From NCBI GenBank assembly GCA_016211095.1, contig JACQSW010000051.1, positions 1 to 6,392 on the forward strand: DNA of 6,392 bases, given 5' to 3'. Below, in pieces: positions 1-5,691 of this stretch (position 1 is the first letter of the stretch; the number at the start of each line of letters is the position of its first letter). The DNA is from Candidatus Woesearchaeota archaeon (GTDB taxonomy: Archaea > Nanobdellota > Nanobdellia > SCGC-AAA011-G17 > GW2011-AR17). The notes beneath the pieces were generated by a model, which was given only the letters and a program-made list of their open reading frames with translations, ran no database searches and was not told the origin of the DNA. A program made the translations under genes and the position numbers.

Positions 1-66
1 CATTAAATGTTCTAATCCATTCAGGGTTTTTTTCATTAAATTTTCTAATCTGTTCAGGGCTTATTT
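1..66 (-). repeat. 33-bp tandem duplication encoding an 11-residue repeat
   Basis: Bases 1-33 and 34-66 are two adjacent copies matching at 28 of 33 positions by eye. Because 33 is a multiple of three the frame is kept, and the copies encode the consecutive units PEQIRKFNEKN and PEWIRTFN plus whatever follows past the edge. The corresponding stretch in the paralogue at 5082-5687 has a single copy of this P-x-x-I-x-x-F-N motif, so the duplication is specific to this gene. Further copies may lie outside the window. Confidence 0.8.
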
Positions 67-250
67 TAAAATTTTTTAAAGACTCTTTGTAAAAATCAAA
101 ATCAGCTCTAAAATCAAAAAGATCGGAAGGCAAGCTTTGTTCAAAACGAGCCATCAACTCATCAACAACAGACTCATCACTAACTACAACCTGCAACTTC
201 TTTTCTTCTTCAGGCTTTTCCACTGTCCCGAATACGTTTTCTAGTCCCAT
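1..250 (-). CDS. Leader-tagged repeat-family protein, N-terminal 83 residues (3' end outside window)
   Basis: The reading frame opens with ATG at 248-250 and stays open to the left edge, giving 83 complete codons with no stop, so the gene is cut by the window. The protein starts MGLENVFGTVEKPEEEKK and continues LQVVVSDE, the leader shared with the other three accessory genes. Residues after the leader match the 5082-5687 protein in pattern: a V-x-E-L-x-A-x-F-E helix, then K-E-x-L-x-x-F-K-(I/L)-(S/T)-P followed by x-x-I-x-x-F-N-(E/K)-K. It is therefore another member of that family, whose C-terminal beta-helix-like half would lie beyond the window. An 11-residue tandem duplication sits at the visible end. 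It starts 4 bases after the stop of the preceding gene. There is no hydrophobic signal peptide. Function is unknown. Confidence 0.85.
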   Translation of the reverse strand, partial: MGLENVFGTVEKPEEEKKLQVVVSDESVVDELMARFEQSLPSDLFDFRADFDFYKESLKNFKISPEQIRKFNEKNPEWIRTFN

Positions 251-254
251 TTTT

Positions 255-1121
255 TTAGGCGCCTCCGGCGCTTACCCCGACGAAACGCCCATAATAGTTG
301 ATGCCGTAGTCGCCAACGAGGCCAAGATTACTGCTGTTGAGGTACACCAAGTGCTCCTTCACTTGATTAGGATGCCCACCTTCAAATAGATGGAAATTAC
401 CCCAAGTTCCATCACTACGCTTAGCTTTGTCAAAGTAAACTTCCAAATTTTCAAAATCTACAACCCTTGCAATAACCAACGGATTATTCATAAAAGCCGT
501 CTTTGTATGCCAATCTGATTTTGTTGCTTGGGCAACTTCATAGGGCATTACCACACCAAAATTTCTTTCTAAAATTTTCGTTTCTTTTTTCAAATCGTCC
601 AAAGTGTAAAGCTTAACCTTTTTTCCATCAGGTAAGTTTCCTTCAAGAAGGCCATCAAATTCTTCTTGTGCATATTTTGCGTTTCCATAAATCAAACCTT
701 CTGCGTAAGCTTTTTCAATCCTGTCGGGTGTAAGTATTCCTCCGCCGTGCAACACAACCAAAACATCCTCACCCTTCCTTCCGAATAAACCTTTTTTGTC
801 AATGCCCATATCCTCCTCAGAATGTGTAGTATACCAGTTTTGCCAAAAATCATGACTTTTATCCGCTAAGCATTTGGCTGCTATCATTTCAGGCATAGAA
901 GCAACGAAACCTTCAGGGCCAGCATAAGTTAAGGCTTGCCTAAGAGCATCAGGCACACCAACATAATTACCGTTACTATCTCTTTTTTCGCTGTAAAAAG
1001 TTTTTCCCAAAGCTAAAAGGTCCGCAATCCGCTTATCCCTAAGAGCCTCATCACTAACAACAACTTCCAGCTTCTTCTCTTCAACTGGTTTTTCTGCTTT
1101 TCCAAAAATTTCTAGTCCCAT
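255..1121 (-). CDS. Leader-tagged protein of unknown function with HGGG motif
   Basis: This 288-residue protein has the shared leader (MGLEIFGKAEKPVEEKK followed by LEVVVSDE, one codon shorter than its siblings), which fixes the start at 1121. The start has no Shine-Dalgarno sequence and follows the secA stop by 6 bases. After the leader comes an unrelated body: a D-A-L-R-Q-A-L helix near 58-64, a tryptophan/histidine-rich stretch at 90-100, G-E-D-V-L-V-V-L-H-G-G-G at 117-128 (a hydrophobic strand into HGGG), T-P-D-R-I-E-K-A-Y near 131-139, a strand-like F-G-V-V-M-P-Y-E near 188-195, and a glycine-rich C-terminus ending S-A-G-G-A. HGGG recalls the oxyanion-hole motif of some alpha/beta-hydrolases, but I see no G-x-S-x-G nucleophile elbow, so I do not call it a hydrolase. 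I have only a vague memory of similar unnamed proteins in DPANN archaeal assemblies. It has no signal peptide or membrane segment. Bases 255-350 are more GC-rich than the rest. Confidence 0.85.
   Translation of the reverse strand: MGLEIFGKAEKPVEEKKLEVVVSDEALRDKRIADLLALGKTFYSEKRDSNGNYVGVPDALRQALTYAGPEGFVASMPEMIAAKCLADKSHDFWQNWYTTHSEEDMGIDKKGLFGRKGEDVLVVLHGGGILTPDRIEKAYAEGLIYGNAKYAQEEFDGLLEGNLPDGKKVKLYTLDDLKKETKILERNFGVVMPYEVAQATKSDWHTKTAFMNNPLVIARVVDFENLEVYFDKAKRSDGTWGNFHLFEGGHPNQVKEHLVYLNSSNLGLVGDYGINYYGRFVGVSAGGA
262..266 (-). promoter_or_regulatory. GGAGG ribosome-binding site inside a small hairpin
   Basis: On the minus strand GGAGG lies in the last codons of the preceding gene, 11 bases before the ATG at 250, a slightly long spacing. 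It overlaps a perfect 5-bp inverted repeat (GCGCC and GGCGC around a 3-base loop, 259-271), so pairing could partly hide it until ribosomes finishing the upstream gene open it. Translational coupling would fit the 4-base gap between the genes, but this is inference from a short stem. Confidence 0.45.
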
Positions 1122-1127
1122 TTTTTT

Positions 1128-4100
1128 TTATTGGTTTATTGTTGTTTTTGGTTCGGGGAAGTATTGTAGTAGGTCGATTCCTATTTTGGGTGAGAGTGCT
1201 GCTGCTACTGCTTCTCTTTGCACGTTTTTTAAGAACATTTCGTATAGGGAGCTGGCTTCTTCTATGAATTTGTAGAGTGGCTCTTTTTGCGCGTAGCCTT
1301 GCAGCCAGATGCTGTCTTTGATTGCTGCTGCGGATTCGACGTAGTCGTTTATCCAGTGGTGGTCTATTAGTTTTAGCAGCAGTTTGGCTTCTAGCGTTTT
1401 GTTTTGTTTGTTTTCTTTGTAGGCTTTTTTTAATGCGTCGCTTACTTCTTCGCGGCTTGCTTGTTTTGGTACTAGGCCTGAATCGGCTAGCACTTCTTCA
1501 AGTTTTTTTCCGTCCGCGCCGCTCGTTGTCCCTTCCATTATTATGTTGTTTATCATTTTTGTGAAGTATTCGTCTATGTTGCCGCCTTCCATTGCTTCAA
1601 GAATGTTTTTTCTTAGCGCGTAAACTTGTTCCCTGTGCGGGTTTAAGGCGTTATCATATTTGATCATGTATTTTCTTCCTTCTGCGTGCATTGCTTGCAC
1701 TTTTTCTTGGGCTTTTTTTATGCCGTTGGTTAGCCTTTTGTCTTCTATGCAGTCATCTTTGTCTTCTAGTGCGAAGCCAAGGATTTTTTTCCAAACATTT
1801 TCCTGGCCGAATAGCCTTATTAGGTCGTCTTCTGTTGAGACGTAGAATCTTGATTCTCCTGGGTTGCCTTGCCTTCCGCTTCTGCCGCTTAGCTGGTTGT
1901 CTATTCTTCTGTCTTCGTTTCTTTCTGAGCCTAAGACGTATAATCCGCCGAGCTCTGCAACGCCGTTTTCTAGTAGGATGTCTACTCCCCTTCCTGCCAT
2001 GTTGGTTGCGATGGTGACTGCCCCTTTTTGGCCGGCTTTGCTGATTATTTCTGCTTCTTCTTTTTCTTTTTGGTAGGTTCTTCCCGCGTTTAGGACTCTG
2101 TGCGTTATTCCTTCTTCTTCAAACATTTTGCTTAGCTCTTCTGATTTTTCTATGCTTGACGTTCCAACTAGCACTGGCTGGCCCATGTTAACCCTGTTTT
2201 TGACGTCTTTGGCTATCGCTTTTAGCTTGGCTTCTTTGGTTAGGTATACAACGTCAGCTTTGTCTTCCCGGGCAATTTTTTTGTTTGTCGGTACCTGTTT
2301 TACTTTTAAGCCGATTGTTTCGTTGAATTCTTTTTCTGCTTCTTTGGCTGTGCCTGTCATTCCGGCAAGTTTTTCGTATAGCAAGAAGTAGTTTTGCTGC
2401 GCGATTTCTGCTATGGAGGCTGTTTTGTCCCCGACTTTTCTTAATTCTTTGGCTTCTATCGCTTGATGGACTCCGCCGCTGTATTGCCTGCCGTAGCTTA
2501 TCCTTCCCGTGTTTTGGTCTATAAGCAAGACTTCGCCGTTCATGACTATGTAGTGTTTGCCTTTTTGGAAGAGGGTGTACGCTTCTAAGGCGAGGTTGGC
2601 AAATATTAAGGGAGTTACGCTGTTTTCGTTTGCGAACAAAACGTTTGGGTCTTGGATGTTGTCCCCCTTTATCAGCTCTTTGTCGACGAGTTTTTTGTGC
2701 AGCAAATCCCATCCCCTATCTGTGAATGTTGCGATCCTTTTTTCCTCGTCAACTGTGTAAAGCGCTTTTTCTGCAACTGCCCTTTTTTCGTATTTCCTTG
2801 TGAGCTTCGGCTTCCACCACGGAACAGGGTTTATTTCTGCCTCTTCGGTTAGGCCCTTGTTGAATTTTTCTTTTTCTTCCTTGATTACAGCATTTTTTAG
2901 CTTGCTCAATTTTTTTAGCTGCCTTTCTGTCAAGGCTCCCGCCCATTCGGTTGGTGGCAGGTTGCTGATTTTGCTAAAATTTTTTCTTAATTCTTTTTCA
3001 ACTTTTTTTTCTAGTTCCGTGTTGAATTCTTGCTCTATCTTTTGCTGCTCAGCAACAATCTCTTTTACAAGGATGTTAAATATGAGGTAGCACTCTTTTT
3101 CTCCTGCTTCGTATGGTATTTGGCTGGAAAGGATTAGTGGGGTTCTCCCATCATCAATTATGACGCTGTCTATCTCGTCAACCACGCAGTAATGCCTTCC
3201 CCTCTGCGCCTGTTTTTCTAGGCTGGAGGATGTGTTGTCCCTCAAGAAGTCAAATCCTAGCTCAGAGTTTGTCCCGTAAACGATATCTGACTTGTAAGCC
3301 TTCTTTTTTTCTTCGTAAGCTATGATTAAGATTTGTTGGCTGATGTCGTTAGCAACCGCCATTTTTTGCTGCATCTCCATAAGCAGGCTGTTTTCGTCGA
3401 TCTTGAATGGAAGCGTTAATCCAGATTTTTTTGCCCGAGCTGACATCTCCAATTTTTGTTGGCATTCGCCGATGCTTTTTTCAAGGCTTGTTTTGGCTTC
3501 TGCCAGCCTTTTTATTGTTTCATTTACCACAGCTAGCGATTCTGTTGGCACTGCTATGCCGACGGTGAATCCTAATGCTTCGTATATTGGGCCCATCCAT
3601 TGGGCGTCCCTTATTGCCAAGTAATCGTTGACTGTGGCTAGGTGTGATCCCTTGCCGTTTTCTAATCTTTTTTCTTTTAAGCTGACCTCTTTTTTTGCAG
3701 CCTCAACTTTTTTTTGTGGCTGGCCTGTTAGGTTTATAACTGCGCCTGTTAGGCCGTTTTCTTCTATTAGCTTGTAGATTTTTTCCCTGAAAAGGCTGTT
3801 TTTGCCCCAGTCATGTGTGTCGCTTCCGACGGAGATTTTGCCGCCGTAATTTGCGAACTCTTTTAAGTAATCCCAGAATTGCGGCGAGAGTGTGCCCTGG
3901 TTTTGGGTTTCTTCCTCGCTTGGGTTTGCGTGAACTTCTATGAATATGTTGTTTTCCGCCAGCTTTTTCATGTCGCCCGGCGTGAAGTCCCTTGTTATGT
4001 TTGTGTGGGCTAAGCCTACCGGCACAGAAAGTTTTTTTCTTATGCTTATCAGGTCTTCTAGCATTAAGACGTCTTTCGCTTCTTTCGGCACATCTTTAAA

Positions 4101-5078
4101 CCTTTTTCTTAGCTCTTGCATTTCTTTTTGTACTTCGCTGTCTTGGATGTATTCGAATAAGGCGAAGTCCAGCTGGTTCAAATCGCCGTAAGGCAGCTTG
4201 CTTATTGCCGGGTTAAGCAATGAGCTGTCAATTTCTATGCCTGCCAAAACCGTTATGCCTTCTTGCCTGGCTTTTTTTATTTCTTCAATGTATTGCTGCA
4301 TCCTTTTAGAGTTGGAGATTGTCCTTTCTGCGGGGTTTTCGAGTTTGTTGGTTAAGAAGTGGTCAGTTATCCCTAAAACCCCTATTTTTCTTTCTTTTGC
4401 CTTTTCAACTGCCTCTTTTATGCTCACGTTTCCATCTGAGTAAGTTGTGTGGTTGTGCATGTCCACCCTCGGAGTTGCTGTTGCTGTTTCGAACGAGAAG
4501 GTTATTCCGCCTTTTTCTGTTTTGTAGTTTGGCAGCAGGTTTGGCTGCGCCTCTAAGAATTCCTTAACAGCGGCTAGTTCTTCTTCTGTGCCTTTCAGCG
4601 TTATCTCTTGGAATGGGTTTTGCTGGATATCTAATTTTATTTCGCGCAGCGCCATTCTGATTGTTGTTTCCAAGTCTTCCGGCGCCAACGAATTGAGCAT
4701 TAACGGCATTGTTGCGGCGAGAGTTTTGCCCTCTCCGGTTTTCATTTCTGCTATGCTGTTTTGATTGAGGGCAATCGCCCCAACATACTGGACTTCGTAA
4801 GGAACCATGAACCATGTGTAGTCTTGGCCTAGGATTTTCCAACTTTTTTTCTCATCTTTGAATCTCTGCATTACTTCCCTTGTCCTTGCAAACAATTCGG
4901 GAAGGATTTGCTCTTCTGTTTCCCCATTTAGGAGCTTCTCCCGAAGCTCTTTTTTTGTGTTTTTTAATTCTTCATCGGTTAATTTAGAAGTATCTATTGC
5001 ACTGATTTTTTCTACTAATTTTTTTGTATTCTTATTCTTCTTATAAAATTTGTTTAGTTCAGGATTTTTTTCTTCCAT
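1128..5078 (-). CDS. secA: Preprotein translocase ATPase SecA with an internal PHP phosphoesterase domain
   Basis: SecA is the cytoplasmic motor that pushes unfolded preproteins through SecYEG using ATP. The 1316 residues cover the family from end to end, against about 800-900 in typical bacteria. Seen: N-terminal helices with L-T-D-E-E-L; divergent Q motif YEVQ (94-97); Walker A TGEGKT (114-119); motif Ia TVNDYLAIRD (482-491); YGTNSELGFDFLRDN (601-615); DEAD-like VVDEIDS (632-638); preprotein cross-linking domain about 652-845; QNYFLLYEKLAGMTGTA (895-911); NBD2 with VLVGTSSIEKSE (969-980), TIATNMAGRG (1022-1031) and RRIDNQLSGRSGRQG (1057-1071); helical scaffold about 1117-1161; finger region about 1234-1294. 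Extra length comes from insertions at 133-474 (PHP), about 511-590 and about 670-768. Changes from the consensus include DDGR for DEAR (642-645), V for T at 1032 and S for R at 1064. The C-terminal zinc-binding tail is missing. Catalytic residues are kept, so an active ATPase is likely. It starts 3 bases after the upstream stop. Confidence 0.97.
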   Translation of the reverse strand: MEEKNPELNKFYKKNKNTKKLVEKISAIDTSKLTDEELKNTKKELREKLLNGETEEQILPELFARTREVMQRFKDEKKSWKILGQDYTWFMVPYEVQYVGAIALNQNSIAEMKTGEGKTLAATMPLMLNSLAPEDLETTIRMALREIKLDIQQNPFQEITLKGTEEELAAVKEFLEAQPNLLPNYKTEKGGITFSFETATATPRVDMHNHTTYSDGNVSIKEAVEKAKERKIGVLGITDHFLTNKLENPAERTISNSKRMQQYIEEIKKARQEGITVLAGIEIDSSLLNPAISKLPYGDLNQLDFALFEYIQDSEVQKEMQELRKRFKDVPKEAKDVLMLEDLISIRKKLSVPVGLAHTNITRDFTPGDMKKLAENNIFIEVHANPSEEETQNQGTLSPQFWDYLKEFANYGGKISVGSDTHDWGKNSLFREKIYKLIEENGLTGAVINLTGQPQKKVEAAKKEVSLKEKRLENGKGSHLATVNDYLAIRDAQWMGPIYEALGFTVGIAVPTESLAVVNETIKRLAEAKTSLEKSIGECQQKLEMSARAKKSGLTLPFKIDENSLLMEMQQKMAVANDISQQILIIAYEEKKKAYKSDIVYGTNSELGFDFLRDNTSSSLEKQAQRGRHYCVVDEIDSVIIDDGRTPLILSSQIPYEAGEKECYLIFNILVKEIVAEQQKIEQEFNTELEKKVEKELRKNFSKISNLPPTEWAGALTERQLKKLSKLKNAVIKEEKEKFNKGLTEEAEINPVPWWKPKLTRKYEKRAVAEKALYTVDEEKRIATFTDRGWDLLHKKLVDKELIKGDNIQDPNVLFANENSVTPLIFANLALEAYTLFQKGKHYIVMNGEVLLIDQNTGRISYGRQYSGGVHQAIEAKELRKVGDKTASIAEIAQQNYFLLYEKLAGMTGTAKEAEKEFNETIGLKVKQVPTNKKIAREDKADVVYLTKEAKLKAIAKDVKNRVNMGQPVLVGTSSIEKSEELSKMFEEEGITHRVLNAGRTYQKEKEEAEIISKAGQKGAVTIATNMAGRGVDILLENGVAELGGLYVLGSERNEDRRIDNQLSGRSGRQGNPGESRFYVSTEDDLIRLFGQENVWKKILGFALEDKDDCIEDKRLTNGIKKAQEKVQAMHAEGRKYMIKYDNALNPHREQVYALRKNILEAMEGGNIDEYFTKMINNIIMEGTTSGADGKKLEEVLADSGLVPKQASREEVSDALKKAYKENKQNKTLEAKLLLKLIDHHWINDYVESAAAIKDSIWLQGYAQKEPLYKFIEEASSLYEMFLKNVQREAVAAALSPKIGIDLLQYFPEPKTTINQ
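2775..3071 (-). other. Third SecA insertion: charged helical segment in the preprotein cross-linking domain
   Basis: The domain enters normally after the R-T-P-L-I-L-S-S motif (645-652) and returns at Y-T-V-D-E-E-K-R-I-A-T-F-T-D-R-G (774-789), which matches the classical F-x-V-D-E-K-x-x-x-x-x-L-T-E-R-G segment. About 100 residues lie between, strongly charged and helical (clusters of E and K near 676-700 and 717-740), followed by N-P-V-P-W-W-K-P near 750-757. Some bacterial SecA groups such as Bacteroidota also carry an insertion around here, so this one has precedent in position. Confidence 0.55.
3303..3545 (-). other. Second SecA insertion: helical, coiled-coil-like segment in NBD1
   Basis: Between V-G-I-A (506-509) and the conserved A-Y-K-S-D-I-V-Y-G-T-N (594-604) there are about 80 residues, where ordinary SecA has roughly ten to fifteen. 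The segment is rich in L, K, E, Q and A with heptad-like spacing near 517-548, a short break around S-G-L-T-L-P-F, then a second helical stretch near 564-592. A helical hairpin projecting from NBD1 is the simplest reading. Its limits are approximate. Confidence 0.6.
3657..4682 (-). other. In-frame insertion in SecA carrying a PHP metallophosphoesterase domain
   Basis: Classical SecA runs L-N-A-L-x-G-K-G-V-H between Walker A and motif Ia. Here L-N-S-L-A ends at residue 132 and G-K-G-S-H resumes at 475, leaving 342 inserted residues. Residues 133-202 are an unassigned alpha/beta-looking segment. About 203-450 is a PHP domain: DMHNHTTYSDG (206-216), GITDH (236-240), GIEID (280-284), GLAHTN (355-360), IEVHAN (380-385) and GSDTHD (418-423). 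Candidate metal ligands are H208, H210, D215, H240, E282, H358, D420 and H422. The histidine usually found in the GSVH-like position seems replaced by FEY (308-310). PHP enzymes hydrolyse phosphomonoesters or phosphodiesters with a two- or three-metal centre, as in histidinol phosphatase and the PHP domain of DNA polymerase III alpha. The substrate here is unknown. Codon choice matches the flanking SecA, so the insertion is not obviously recent. Confidence 0.93.
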
Positions 5079-5081
5079 TTT

Positions 5082-5687
5082 TTACGTCCTCAAAAGTTTG
5101 TACCCTTCTCTGATAAAATTTGTTATCTCTACAGCACAACCTTCCGATCCCCATGCTGTATTGTATCCAATGATTGTTTCTGCTTTTAAAGAACTGTTCT
5201 TAGCACCACCCAAAGCCCATGATCCATTAATTCTTTTTGCTTCTAAAATACAGTTCTCAGCTTTGTATAGTGCATTGCGTCCATTGATTTTTTCTGCCTT
5301 AATCCTTATTGGCGCATCTTTTTGCCCTTTGAGCAATTTACCAAAACAATTAGCATAAACTTCGCCAAATTCAAAGTTGTTAAACCCTTGGGCATAAGAA
5401 GTCTGTATTAGCGCTGAGAGATATACCCCTAAATCTTCATCTGCTAGTTGTCCCACTTTTTTATTAAACTCTACTATAACCTTTGGTGTTAGTTTAAAAC
5501 TTTGCAAATGCTCCTTGTGGGAATTGAAGTACCTCTCACAGAATTCATCTGACATCATTCCGCTATATTTGTTTTTTTCAAAGTGAGCTAATAATTCATT
5601 AACAACAGTTTCCACAGTAGCAACAACTTCCAAACTCTTCTCTTGTGGCAGTTGTTCTACTTTTCCAAAGATTTGTTTTAGTTCCAT
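5082..5687 (-). CDS. Leader-tagged protein with C-terminal 19-residue beta-helix-like repeats
   Basis: The 201-residue protein starts at the ATG at 5687, not at the longer upstream start at 5774. Only from 5687 does it begin with the shared leader (MELKQIFGKVEQLPQEKS then LEVVA), and the longer form would overlap the upstream gene. This leader is the most divergent of the four. Residues 26-80 are helical and match the truncated gene at 1-250. Residues 87-118 hold the family signature G-V-Y-L-S-A-L-I-Q-T-S-Y-A-Q-G, then F-E-F-G-E and A-N-C-F-G. From 128 to 184 three consecutive 19-residue units follow the pattern x-(I/L)-(K/E)-A-(E/K)-x-I-(N/I)-G, ending in A-(E/K)-N-(C/S) or E-G-C, as expected of short beta-helix coils. 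Function is unknown. There is no signal peptide or transmembrane segment. The next gene, secA, starts 3 bases downstream. Confidence 0.88.
   Translation of the reverse strand: MELKQIFGKVEQLPQEKSLEVVATVETVVNELLAHFEKNKYSGMMSDEFCERYFNSHKEHLQSFKLTPKVIVEFNKKVGQLADEDLGVYLSALIQTSYAQGFNNFEFGEVYANCFGKLLKGQKDAPIRIKAEKINGRNALYKAENCILEAKRINGSWALGGAKNSSLKAETIIGYNTAWGSEGCAVEITNFIREGYKLLRT
5087..5091 (-). promoter_or_regulatory. Ribosome-binding site for secA (GAGGA)
   Basis: GAGGA on the minus strand lies 8 bases before the ATG at 5078, inside the last codons of the upstream gene. It is the only well-placed Shine-Dalgarno-like site among the junctions and supports both the chosen secA start and translational coupling across the 3-base gap. 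Confidence 0.65.
5136..5306 (-). repeat. Three tandem 19-residue protein repeats (57 codons)
   Basis: Residues 128-146, 147-165 and 166-184 of the 5082-5687 protein align without gaps: alanine at unit position 4, isoleucine at 7, glycine at 9, and C, S, C at 19. Asparagine precedes that last residue in the first two units, and glycine in the third. A regular period near 20 with alternating small and aliphatic positions is typical of right-handed beta-helix or pentapeptide-like solenoids. DNA copies are diverged, so the repeat is kept at protein level. Confidence 0.75.
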
Positions 5688-5691
5688 TTTT

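Noticed and set aside
117..128. Classical Sec signal peptides on the leader-tagged proteins
   Set aside because: The leaders are charged (K/E-rich) with only a short V-V-V run; no hydrophobic core of sufficient length or cleavage site is present.
258..271. Intrinsic terminator at the GC-rich inverted repeat
   Set aside because: On the minus strand it is followed by A, not U, and it lies inside a coding end 8 bases before the next start. No plus-strand gene ends there.
1322..4567. Plus-strand open frames opposite secA and shorter minus-strand frames within it
   Set aside because: They are rich in L, F, S, C and R, as expected of antisense readings, overlap a strongly conserved gene, and show no recognisable domains or ribosome-binding sites.
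3657..4682. Intein interrupting SecA at its P-loop region
   Set aside because: P-loop ATPase motifs are favoured intein sites, but this segment starts with P and ends with N followed by G. It lacks a Cys or Ser at the first position, a C-terminal H-N pair followed by C/S/T and any endonuclease motif, and it clearly matches PHP.
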